64,000 nucleotides of DNA from Limisphaerales bacterium (lineage in GTDB: Bacteria > Verrucomicrobiota > Verrucomicrobiia > Limisphaerales > UBA1096), in contig SHAK01000008.1 in the NCBI GenBank assembly GCA_004213515.1, positions 18,789 through 82,788 of the forward strand. The letters are read 5' to 3'. The translations under genes and the position numbers were made by a program. Each line of letters begins with the position of its first letter. Within the stretch, counting starts at the first letter, position 1. Under the pieces are notes generated by a model. That model was not told the origin of the DNA. It saw only the letters and a program-made list of their open reading frames with translations, and made no database searches. Of the stretch, positions 9,914-17,407 are shown one piece after another.

Positions 9914-12900
9914 ATGGAATCCCAAGACCTTGCTACAAGTATAACCCGATTATCCCTTAATCGCCGGGTTAGCATGTTTGTCTTGTTCCTAACTATTTTG
10001 GCCGTTGGCCTTATTGCTGTTTCTCGCCTTAAACTTGAGCTTTTCCCAAAGGGATTCGAGGTCAATTCTCTTTCTATTCGAGTCCCTTGGAATTCTGCAG
10101 TTCCTCAGGAGGCAATGGAGAAAATTGCCATCCCACTAGAGGAAGAACTAAGCACGGTAAGAGGCATTGATTCTATGACCACATCATGTTCTTCAAGCTC
10201 AGTAAGAGCTAGCCTCGATTTTAAGCAGGGGATTGACATGGATGTGGCTTATCGGGAGGTGCGTGATCGCCTCGAGCGGGCTAAACTACGATTTCCAGAC
10301 GATGTAGAATTTTCCTATATATATAAAATGGATATGTCTGGTTTTCCTGTAGTAATGCTTGGAGTGGCTCATACACTTCCCCCTGAAGTTGATGTGTATG
10401 ATTTTATGAACAAGAAAATCATCACGCCTTTATCCCGAATCGATGGTGTCGCCAATGTTGATACTAAGGGGTTGGAAGAGAAGGAAATAATTATCGAAGT
10501 AGATAAAGACCGTTCAGAGGCGTATGGTCTAGATATCTACAAATTGTCCCGACAGTTGCAGGGGGATAATTTTAATCTTGCTAGTGGAAACGTGCAGGAT
10601 GGGGATAAAAAATATTTGCTTAAATCCAATAGCACTTATCAAAACATTGATCAGTTGAGGAATATGCCTGTAAGCACTAATATTATTTTAAGTGATATAG
10701 CTATTTTAAAATATGAACCTGAAGAACGTCGCCATATCACTCGTGTGAATGGGAAGCCAGCGATGGCCGTTACAATTACAAAGGAAAGTTCTGCTAATAC
10801 TGTAGCCGTATGCAATCAAGTTGAGGCTATGATTGAGCAATGGAAGTCAGATCCGGAGCTGGAGAATTTTGAGCTTCGTATTTTTATGAACCAAGGAGGT
10901 ATCGTAATGACGCAGCTCAATACTCTTTATACAACAGGAAGGATTGGTGCTTTTTTGGCTGCTTTGGTTCTTTATATGTTTCTCAGGCGTTTACGTATTA
11001 CACTAATAATTACATTAGCTATTCCGCTATGTTTGTTTATTGCCCTTTCGGCAATGTATTTCAGTGGTGAATCACTAAATTTACTTACCATTCTAGGTCT
11101 TGTGATTTGTGTGGGATTGTTAGTTGATAATTCAGTAGTAGTAGCAGAAAATATTCAGCGGCATTATCAAAGTGGTATGACCAAGCATGATGCTTGCATC
11201 AAGGGAGTGCAGGAGATTGGTTTAGCTATTATAACTGCTACCTTCACTACCCTAATAGTTTTTCTTCCGGCATTATTAGTTGAAGGTGAAATGCGATTTT
11301 TTTTGATAAGACTTGCCGTTCCTATTGTTGCGGCATTGCTCTCTTCACTAGCTATTGCATTAGTATTTGTTCCATTATGTGTATACCTCACGCTTGGTCG
11401 AAATCCGTTAGGTCGTTTCCATTGGTTAGGTGGTGCAGTTGAGGGATTTCGCGACTGGCTTGGCCGGATGTATAATATCACATTTGATCGTTTCAACGCT
11501 TGGTATAATCGAGCTCTACGGTTCTATCTTAAACGTCGTATCGACTTGGCATTTATCTTTCTTGTTTTGTTCAGTGCTACCTATTTCCATACTTTTAAAG
11601 AAGTGGGTTTTTCTTTTGATGAAAAACGTGAAATGAGCCAATTCAATATCTCTTTCAATTTTCCAAGCCAATTCAATTTCGATCAGCGTACTGATTACTT
11701 TAAAAAAGTTGAGAAGATTTTGGATGCTCGAAAAGATGAGTTTGATCTCGAAGGCTATCTAGTTAGGTACGCAACTTGGTATGGTTCGTTAGAAGGTTGG
11801 TTTAAGCAAGATAGGCTTAATGATATGACTCCTCGAGAAGTTTCTGAGAGAATATTTAAACTGTTACCGGAGGTTCCTGGCTTGAAAATTAGTTATGAGC
11901 GAATGGGTGATAATGAAGAAAAACAGGATAGGGAAGAACGTTATTCTGTAAGACTTGTTGGGAGTGACCCTATTAAACTTGATGAAGTAATTGAATCCTT
12001 AAAGCCATTGTTCGCTAGTCTGCCAGGGGTTTTGGCACTGCAGGAAAGGCAAGATGATGATCCTAATGAAATGGCATTGATCGTCGACCGTGATCGAGCA
12101 AGTTCTATCGGAGTCAATCCAACTACACTTGCAGGTTTGGTTGGAAACGCATTACGTGGCAGTAGTCTGCCTCGTTTCCAAAGTGAAGGAAGGCAAATCC
12201 CGGTTCGTGTGAGATTTAGTGAAGAAGATCGCGCAGAGTTAGCCGATTTGAACAACTTCCTTGTGCCTGCTGAGGATGGGAGGTTTAGTTCAGTTGGATC
12301 TCTCACTCGTCCTTCTATGCTAAGCAGTCCGCGTTATATTAGAAGAACTAATAAATCTGTCAGTCATACCTTAACAATGGAATTAGAGGCAGGGCGTGAG
12401 GAGGAAGCTAAAAAGGCTATAGATGCCGCCAAATTAAATATCGATCTTCCTGAGGGTATTTCATTTAGTGAACTTCGCAGGCGTTATGGCGCAGAGGATT
12501 TTGTTGCAGCAGGCTTGGCTCTTGCTTTGTCAGTGGTCTTTATTTACATGCTAATGGCATTTCTTTTTGAAAGTGTTATGATGCCGCTATCGATTGTTTT
12601 CACTATACCTTTAGGTGCAATTGGCTCGATTTGGATACATTATTTAACAGGAGTAAAGATGGATATGCTTGGAATTGTTGGAGGGATGCTCCTTGTCGGA
12701 GTGGTAGTTAATAATGGTATCGTTTTAATCGATTATGCTAACCGACTGAGGCGTGCTGGCAATGACCGAACGACTGCCCTTTTAAATGCTGCGAAGCATC
12801 GGTTTAGGCCTATTGCTATTACAGCATTAACTACTATTTTTGGGATGGTGCCAATGGTTCTCTCTGAAGGAGGCGATATGGGGATGAGCTATCGTAGTTT

Positions 12901-13057
12901 TGGCTTAACTTTAATAGGAGGCATGACATCAGCCTCCCTCTTTACTTTACTCGTCGTACCTGTTTTTTATACAATTTTTGATGATGCTCAGGAGTTAATT
13001 AACTCAACTTTTTCCGGAGTGTTTTCTAGATGGGGAAAATTTAATTTCAACAATTAA
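9914..13057 (+). CDS. RND efflux permease (third of three, paralogue of the second)
   Basis: This 1047-residue RND permease is collinear with the preceding one. Both begin with a '.T.I.RISLNRKV.-FVLFLTILA.G.IAVSRL'-type N-terminus and share TM4 '(I)CVGLLVDN.VVVAEN' and the C-terminal 'VVVNNGIVLIDYANRLRRAG'. The TM4 Asp is kept. I start at ATG 9914; a TTG sits directly before it. The bases ahead of the start are CCTCCTTT, which resembles the anti-Shine-Dalgarno core itself rather than a binding site for it. Translation may depend on coupling to the gene 23 bases upstream. It is the last gene of the operon, and no outer-membrane factor follows. Confidence 0.92.
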   Translation: MESQDLATSITRLSLNRRVSMFVLFLTILAVGLIAVSRLKLELFPKGFEVNSLSIRVPWNSAVPQEAMEKIAIPLEEELSTVRGIDSMTTSCSSSSVRASLDFKQGIDMDVAYREVRDRLERAKLRFPDDVEFSYIYKMDMSGFPVVMLGVAHTLPPEVDVYDFMNKKIITPLSRIDGVANVDTKGLEEKEIIIEVDKDRSEAYGLDIYKLSRQLQGDNFNLASGNVQDGDKKYLLKSNSTYQNIDQLRNMPVSTNIILSDIAILKYEPEERRHITRVNGKPAMAVTITKESSANTVAVCNQVEAMIEQWKSDPELENFELRIFMNQGGIVMTQLNTLYTTGRIGAFLAALVLYMFLRRLRITLIITLAIPLCLFIALSAMYFSGESLNLLTILGLVICVGLLVDNSVVVAENIQRHYQSGMTKHDACIKGVQEIGLAIITATFTTLIVFLPALLVEGEMRFFLIRLAVPIVAALLSSLAIALVFVPLCVYLTLGRNPLGRFHWLGGAVEGFRDWLGRMYNITFDRFNAWYNRALRFYLKRRIDLAFIFLVLFSATYFHTFKEVGFSFDEKREMSQFNISFNFPSQFNFDQRTDYFKKVEKILDARKDEFDLEGYLVRYATWYGSLEGWFKQDRLNDMTPREVSERIFKLLPEVPGLKISYERMGDNEEKQDREERYSVRLVGSDPIKLDEVIESLKPLFASLPGVLALQERQDDDPNEMALIVDRDRASSIGVNPTTLAGLVGNALRGSSLPRFQSEGRQIPVRVRFSEEDRAELADLNNFLVPAEDGRFSSVGSLTRPSMLSSPRYIRRTNKSVSHTLTMELEAGREEEAKKAIDAAKLNIDLPEGISFSELRRRYGAEDFVAAGLALALSVVFIYMLMAFLFESVMMPLSIVFTIPLGAIGSIWIHYLTGVKMDMLGIVGGMLLVGVVVNNGIVLIDYANRLRRAGNDRTTALLNAAKHRFRPIAITALTTIFGMVPMVLSEGGDMGMSYRSFGLTLIGGMTSASLFTLLVVPVFYTIFDDAQELINSTFSGVFSRWGKFNFNN

Positions 13058-13091
13058 TTTAATGAACTTCACGTGGCTAAGTTGTTTCATA

Positions 13092-13121
13092 TTGACTAAC
13101 AAAGGTCGAATTCGCCATAAA
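13092..13121 (+). promoter_or_regulatory. Candidate sigma-70 type promoter of the tRNA-Glu gene
   Basis: A TTGACT hexamer at 13092-13097 is followed after 18 bases by CATAAA at 13116-13121. Matches to the -35 and -10 consensus are 5/6 and 4/6. Initiation about 7 bases downstream would fall near 13128, just ahead of the mature tRNA 5' end at 13136. Its position in the short gap after the efflux operon supports it, but it is only a sequence match. Confidence 0.45.
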
Positions 13122-13135
13122 TCTCATTCCAGTAA

Positions 13136-13211
13136 AGCGTGTTCGTCTATTCGGTTAGGACGCCGCCCTCTCAAGGCGGAAAGACGAATTCGATTCTCGT
13201 ACACGCTGCCA
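13136..13211 (+). tRNA. tRNA-Glu (anticodon CTC)
   Basis: The sequence folds into a complete cloverleaf. The acceptor stem AGCGTGT (13136-13142) pairs fully with ACACGCT (13201-13207). The D arm is GTCT/GGAC with GG in its loop. The anticodon stem is CCGCC/GGCGG around loop CTCTCAA, giving anticodon CTC at 13170-13172, which reads GAG codons. The T loop is TTCGATT. A discriminator G and an encoded CCA end the gene. The D arm and anticodon arm closely resemble E. coli tRNA-Glu. The last T-stem pair is an unusual A-C mismatch (13188/13196) where G-C is nearly invariant. Confidence 0.93.
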
Positions 13212-13225
13212 ATTTGAACTCTATA

Positions 13226-13594
13226 ATGACCCCTTTTCAAATTATTTTTACACCAACAGCAGCAGCAGAATTAGGCACTTTGCCTAAGGGCTTACAGCTT
13301 GAAATTCTAGGTGACTTTCGAGGTTTGCCTCAAGATATTCGGAGCGATGAAATGGATAAGTTCGGACGTCTAAATCGTGATGGTCATCATATGTTCCGAT
13401 TTAGGCTTGGCAATTATCGGGTTTATTTCGAACGTCATGAACTAGGGGTTCTAATCCACAGAATACTTCATTCGAAAAAACAACTACGTGATTTTCTGTA
13501 CCGAAATAAGTTGTCAAGTAGCGAGGATAGAGCGTTAGAAGAAAATCCAGAATTTTGGAAATTGATTGAAAAAGCTAAATCTTCAGCTTGCTAA
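13226..13594 (+). CDS. RelE/ParE-family toxin-like protein without visible antitoxin
   Basis: The 122-residue protein has the RelE/ParE core. An N-terminal 'IIFTPTAAAELGTLPKG' helix region is followed by 'MFRFRLGNYRVYFERHELGVLIHRILH', the beta-sheet with basic residues that in RelE homologues carry the mRNA-cleavage surface. Family members act as ribosome-dependent mRNA interferases or gyrase poisons, normally paired with an antitoxin. I start at ATG 13226, because upstream in-frame codons run through the tRNA. No partner is encoded next to it: a tRNA lies 14 bases upstream, and an opposing HNH gene ends 5 bases downstream. It could be an orphan toxin or a domesticated relative; activity is unproven. 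Confidence 0.7.
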   Translation: MTPFQIIFTPTAAAELGTLPKGLQLEILGDFRGLPQDIRSDEMDKFGRLNRDGHHMFRFRLGNYRVYFERHELGVLIHRILHSKKQLRDFLYRNKLSSSEDRALEENPEFWKLIEKAKSSAC

Positions 13595-13599
13595 ATCTC

Positions 13600-14211
13600 T
13601 TACTGTAAATCTTCCCCGAGTTCGACATTCCAATAAGCGAGATCTAGAAAATGCCGCCAACTCTCATGGTATTGCATACTGAATCTTACCTGCATGAATG
13701 GATGCCAGTGAGGTTTTTTTGGTTGTCGAATTAGATTCATTCCGGCTTGTGCTGGGGTCTTATTAGATTTCTTGGAGTTGCAAGGAATGCAAGAGCATAC
13801 GATATTTTCCCAAGATGTTGGTCCGTTGTGTTGGCGTGGAATCACGTGGTCGAGATTTAAATCCCGGCAATCGAATTTTTCACCACAATATTGGCAAGTA
13901 TTTTTGTCGCGCTGAAAAATGTTATGCCGTGTGAATTTAACTTCTTTTTTAGGCATACGATCATAGACCATTAGAAGAACAACTCTTGGAAGTCTAAGTT
14001 TAATGCTAACACCATTGATGCAATCGAGTTCAGGTTCTCTTTCGGAGAAATCGGCCCACTCATTGAAGTTGAAGGTGTTAAAATTGCCTTCTTCACTGTG
14101 AACGACTTGTGCGTTCCCTTCGAACAACATAGATAGTGCTCGGCGTGTAGAGCAGATATTTACTGCCTGCCAAAGCTTATTTAAAACTAATACTGGTTGT
14201 TCGAGTACCAT
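13600..14211 (-). CDS. HNH endonuclease family protein
   Basis: The C-terminal half carries a zinc-supported HNH module: CQYCGEKF, then 'LNLDHVIPRQHNGPTSWENIV', then CSCIPCN. The two Cys pairs would bind structural zinc, and the DH...N...H set would form the metal-dependent nuclease site. The 203-residue length and the N-terminal 'VLVLNKLWQAVNICS.RRAL' region match a family of chromosomal HNH proteins that is common in many phyla and usually unlinked to restriction systems. No methyltransferase or mobile-element gene is nearby, so I do not infer a defence role. It is transcribed toward the RelE-like gene and away from leuC. Confidence 0.82.
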   Translation of the reverse strand: MVLEQPVLVLNKLWQAVNICSTRRALSMLFEGNAQVVHSEEGNFNTFNFNEWADFSEREPELDCINGVSIKLRLPRVVLLMVYDRMPKKEVKFTRHNIFQRDKNTCQYCGEKFDCRDLNLDHVIPRQHNGPTSWENIVCSCIPCNSKKSNKTPAQAGMNLIRQPKKPHWHPFMQVRFSMQYHESWRHFLDLAYWNVELGEDLQ

Positions 14212-14274
14212 TCTCAGTTTGGAACTACATCAAACTAGCACGGTAGTTTTGGTAGTGTCAAATTGAGCTGGGAT

Positions 14275-15648
14275 TTAGTTTAGATAATCGCGTGGATCTG
14301 CAACATGCCCGGCAAGTGCGCTGGCCGCGACAGTGGCCGGGCTGGCCAGATAAACTTCACTTTCCTTGCTGCCCATACGTCCGGGAAAATTTCGGTTTGT
14401 TGCGCTGATACACTTCATGCCACCTTCGTTCATGCGGCCAAAGGTGTCTACGGGGCCTCCAAGGCATGCTGAGCACCCAGCATTTTCAGTCATTCTTACT
14501 CCTGCATCGGCGAGAATATTCCAAACTGATTTTCCATCCCATTCAGTGGCCTGTAAGTCATTAACTATTTCTGGTGTGGCAGGGACGCCAAATGTGTCTA
14601 TGCGAACCTCTTGTCCTTGGACAATTTCAGCAAAGGCAAGGAAGTCACTTGTTTTACCTCCTGTACAAGATCCTATGTAGGCCCGGTCCAGCTTCATATC
14701 GGTCATTTCACGGGCGAGTTTCCGATTACCTGGATCTGGATGACATGCGACGGTAGGTTCAAGTTGATTCAGGTCAACCGTTGAATCATATATGAATGAT
14801 TCCTCTTTATCTCTTTCTACAGGTTCATATTCGCTTTTAGTGCCGTTAAGTTTGATGCGTTCGTCGACTAAAGATTTAGTCTTATCATCAAACTCAAAAA
14901 TACCATTTTTCCCGCCTGCTTCAATGGCCATGTTGGCTACAGTCATCCTGTCATCCATTGAGAGATCAAATGCTCCTGGTCCATCAAATTGCATTGCGCG
15001 GTAGGTTGCACCATCAAAGCCAATTTCGCCTATCACATGAAGGATAATATCCTTAGCCATCACACCGGGCTGCAATTTTCCTTCAAGTCGAAAGTGCATT
15101 GTTTCAGGGACTTTGATTAGTAGTTTGCCGGTGCCCATTACAAAACCTGCATCCGTGTTTCCTATTCCTGTAGCAAATTGGTTGAATGCTCCCGCCATGC
15201 AAGTATGAGAGTCTGTTCCGAATAATATTTCTCCAGGCCTCAGATGTCCCTTTTGCGGCAGTGCCGCGTGGCAGACACCTGCATAGCGTGATCCATATTG
15301 GCGCTTGAGTAAGCCTTGTGTTGGATCGAACTGCCAATTGCCATCTTCATCATCAATTACATCATAGAAATAAGGAAGCCCTTGTTCTTTAGAAAATTCA
15401 CGGAGAATATCTACATTTCGGTTTGATAATGAATCGGATGTGAAAATGTAATGGTCAGGGATAATCACAATCTTCTTTTTATCCCAAACTTTAGCATCCT
15501 TACCAAATTCACGCTTAAAAACCCCGATCGTTCCAGGCCCGCAAACGTCGTGAGTCATTAATGTGTCTACTTTTACCCAGACGTTCTCTCCAGCAGTTAA
15601 ATTACTTTTGCCCGATGCTCGGGCCATTATCTTTTCAGTCAGCGTCAT
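14275..15648 (-). CDS. leuC: 3-isopropylmalate dehydratase large subunit (LeuC, aconitase superfamily)
   Basis: This enzyme isomerises 2- to 3-isopropylmalate in leucine biosynthesis using a [4Fe-4S] cluster, together with the small subunit LeuD. The sequence shows the aconitase signatures 'FGTDSHTCMAGA', 'YIGSCTGGK' and 'NAGCSACLGG', which supply the three cluster cysteines. At 457 residues it matches the LeuC/homoaconitase group rather than a full aconitase, since no swivel domain is fused. No leuD lies beside it in this window. Homoaconitate hydratase is an alternative within the same family. A gap of 63 bases separates it from the HNH gene. Confidence 0.88.
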   Translation of the reverse strand: MTLTEKIMARASGKSNLTAGENVWVKVDTLMTHDVCGPGTIGVFKREFGKDAKVWDKKKIVIIPDHYIFTSDSLSNRNVDILREFSKEQGLPYFYDVIDDEDGNWQFDPTQGLLKRQYGSRYAGVCHAALPQKGHLRPGEILFGTDSHTCMAGAFNQFATGIGNTDAGFVMGTGKLLIKVPETMHFRLEGKLQPGVMAKDIILHVIGEIGFDGATYRAMQFDGPGAFDLSMDDRMTVANMAIEAGGKNGIFEFDDKTKSLVDERIKLNGTKSEYEPVERDKEESFIYDSTVDLNQLEPTVACHPDPGNRKLAREMTDMKLDRAYIGSCTGGKTSDFLAFAEIVQGQEVRIDTFGVPATPEIVNDLQATEWDGKSVWNILADAGVRMTENAGCSACLGGPVDTFGRMNEGGMKCISATNRNFPGRMGSKESEVYLASPATVAASALAGHVADPRDYLN

Positions 15649-15721
15649 TGCAGCTGGAACAATGTATCGGCGAGAAGACTGTCGCGCAATCGTGTTTTAA
15701 CCTAATCAGTCAAACATTTAT

Positions 15722-16780
15722 TCAAGTGTGGCAACCAGCAACAACATCTTTACTATGGAGTTTTGGAGTGAATGGCTCTAGTGGCATGGCCCTTTTATGG
15801 TTGAGATGCTGTCGGCATACAGCAAAAAATTCTAGTTTGTTTTGAGCTCGTCGAATTCCATGGAGAAATTGGCCATCTGCATCTACCCCTAATCCAAAAT
15901 AGTTCATATACTTTTTCATTTTTTGAACATGACTAAGTTCATTATAGTTATCTGGTGCAGTTGTTTCAAAGAGCTCTTCAACATATTTGAGTACTTCATG
16001 ACCGCTAGGAAAAGTTAGTGATTCCCTGCTGAGATGCTGTCTGATTTGGTTGAACATCCATGGATTACGAATAATGCCACGTCCTATCATTAAGCCGTGT
16101 GTGTTTGTCTCCTTTAGAACAGACTCTGCTTTTGTGGCGGAGTATATATTGCCATTAGCTAAGACAGGGCAATTAACTTCTTCACTAGCGCGTTTAATAA
16201 AATCATAATGTACTGGGCTCCGGTACATTTCCTTTACAGTTCTACCGTGAACGGTGAGTAGATCGAGATTATGTTTAGCGAAGATAGGTATCAGCTTGTC
16301 AAATGTACTAGGGCTATCGAAGCCGATTCTAGTTTTTACAGTGAACCTTGTTTCAATGGATTCTCGAAGTGCCCCAAGAATTTTGTCAACCCGCTCCGTG
16401 TCACGAAGGAGCCCTCCTCCAGCACACTTTTTATAAACGACGGGTGCCGGGCATCCTAGGTTGAGGTCGACTGCAGCAATTGGAAAATGCTGTAATTCAC
16501 GGGCAGTTCGAATCAGATCTGGAATGCTGTTGCCGATCATTTGTGCTACCACAGGTTGTCCTGTAGGATTTTCAGTAATAGATTTAAGAATTGGTTTCTC
16601 AAGCCTAGAACCGGCGCGAACACGAAAGTATTCTGTAAAATAGACATCTGCACCGCCACGTTTATTGATCACTTTCCAAAAAGGGAGGTCCGTAACATCC
16701 TGCATTGGGGCAAGCGCCAGCATAGGACCGGAACTCTGAAGCAGTTCATCAAATACTTTGACTTGTTTAGATAGCGACAT
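15722..16780 (-). CDS. dus: tRNA-dihydrouridine synthase
   Basis: This is an FMN-dependent TIM-barrel enzyme that reduces uridines in the tRNA D-loop. Visible motifs in order are 'LALAPMQDVTD' at the FMN-binding N-terminus, 'DLNLGCPAP' with the catalytic Cys110, a Gly-rich 'CAGGGLL', 'VKTRIG', 'TVHGRT', 'VLANGNI' and 'MIGRG'. The 352-residue length fits the family. Which uridine it modifies (DusA, B or C type) cannot be decided from the motifs alone. It is read leftward from the region it shares with the divergent rfaE2-like gene, where repeated TTTGGCAAT elements lie. Confidence 0.92.
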   Translation of the reverse strand: MSLSKQVKVFDELLQSSGPMLALAPMQDVTDLPFWKVINKRGGADVYFTEYFRVRAGSRLEKPILKSITENPTGQPVVAQMIGNSIPDLIRTARELQHFPIAAVDLNLGCPAPVVYKKCAGGGLLRDTERVDKILGALRESIETRFTVKTRIGFDSPSTFDKLIPIFAKHNLDLLTVHGRTVKEMYRSPVHYDFIKRASEEVNCPVLANGNIYSATKAESVLKETNTHGLMIGRGIIRNPWMFNQIRQHLSRESLTFPSGHEVLKYVEELFETTAPDNYNELSHVQKMKKYMNYFGLGVDADGQFLHGIRRAQNKLEFFAVCRQHLNHKRAMPLEPFTPKLHSKDVVAGCHT

Positions 16781-16809
16781 CCTAACGCGATTTCTCCCTT
16801 TTTTAATGC

Positions 16810-16901
16810 CTTTGGCAATATCAAAACATCTTTGATTTGGATAACTGCTAATTGAATTATTTTAGAAAATGCCAATGTATTGGCTATTAAGCTTTGGCAA
16901 T
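16810..16901. promoter_or_regulatory. Repeated TTTGGCAAT / GCCAAT elements in a divergent promoter region
   Basis: Between dus and the rfaE2-like gene the 10-mer CTTTGGCAAT occurs twice in the same orientation, at 16810-16819 and 16892-16901. Between them is a perfect dyad GCCAATGTATTGGC at 16871-16884 built from the same core. Three copies of one core within 92 bases of a divergent intergenic region suggest a transcription-factor site. No regulator gene is adjacent, and chance repetition in AT-rich DNA is not excluded. Confidence 0.3.
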
Positions 16902-16917
16902 GTAGGTTCGCTTTCTG

Positions 16918-17400
16918 ATGAGCGCTTCAGAGAAAATTTTGCTGTTTAAAAAATTACCTGAATGGAGAGAAAAGCTCCGCGAAGCTAATCAGCGATTAGT
17001 GGTAACCAATGGCTGTTTCGACCTTCTACATGCAGGGCATGTTACTTATTTGGAACAGTCTGCGATGCAGGGTGATGTGCTGCTTGTAGGATGTAATGGA
17101 GATGATTCTGTTCGACAGTTAAAAGGTTCAGGGAGGCCTGTAAATGAGGAAAAAGATCGTGCTTTAGTTTTGGCAGCATTGGAATCTGTTGGAGCAGTGG
17201 TAGTATTTCATGAGAAAAAGGCCGTAAATTTTTTACGTTTGGCCAAGCCAGATGTTTACGTGAAAGGTGGGGATTATACTTTGGAAACAATGGTGTCTGA
17301 TGAGCGTCAGGTGATTGAGGAATCAGGGGGAGAGATTGTTTTTATTCCATTTGTTTCAGGTAAGTCTACAACATCAATAATTAATCGAATGAATAATTAA
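16918..17400 (+). CDS. rfaE2: RfaE2/HldE-type heptose-1-phosphate adenylyltransferase
   Basis: A cytidylyltransferase-fold nucleotidyltransferase of 160 residues. It has 'VVTNGCFDLLHAGHVTYL' near residues 28-45 with the catalytic HxGH at 38-41, and a C-terminal 'FIPFVSGKSTTSIINRM' containing the conserved KSTT. In the LPS heptose pathway the stand-alone RfaE2 domain attaches AMP to D-glycero-beta-D-manno-heptose 1-phosphate to make the ADP-heptose precursor. In E. coli it is fused to the kinase domain; here it is separate, and the kinase is not in this window. Other members of this fold (glycerol-3-phosphate cytidylyltransferase type) are a weaker alternative. The GH13 gene starts 7 bases later. 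Confidence 0.85.
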   Translation: MSASEKILLFKKLPEWREKLREANQRLVVTNGCFDLLHAGHVTYLEQSAMQGDVLLVGCNGDDSVRQLKGSGRPVNEEKDRALVLAALESVGAVVVFHEKKAVNFLRLAKPDVYVKGGDYTLETMVSDERQVIEESGGEIVFIPFVSGKSTTSIINRMNN

Positions 17401-17407
17401 CTGCGCG

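Noticed and set aside
13139..13225. A longer start for the RelE-like gene
   Set aside because: The extension runs through the tRNA-Glu sequence.
13600..14211. The HNH gene with the RelE-like gene as a defence island
   Set aside because: The HNH family is widespread and chromosomal. No partner (methyltransferase, helicase or antitoxin) is present, so two unrelated genes are the simpler reading.
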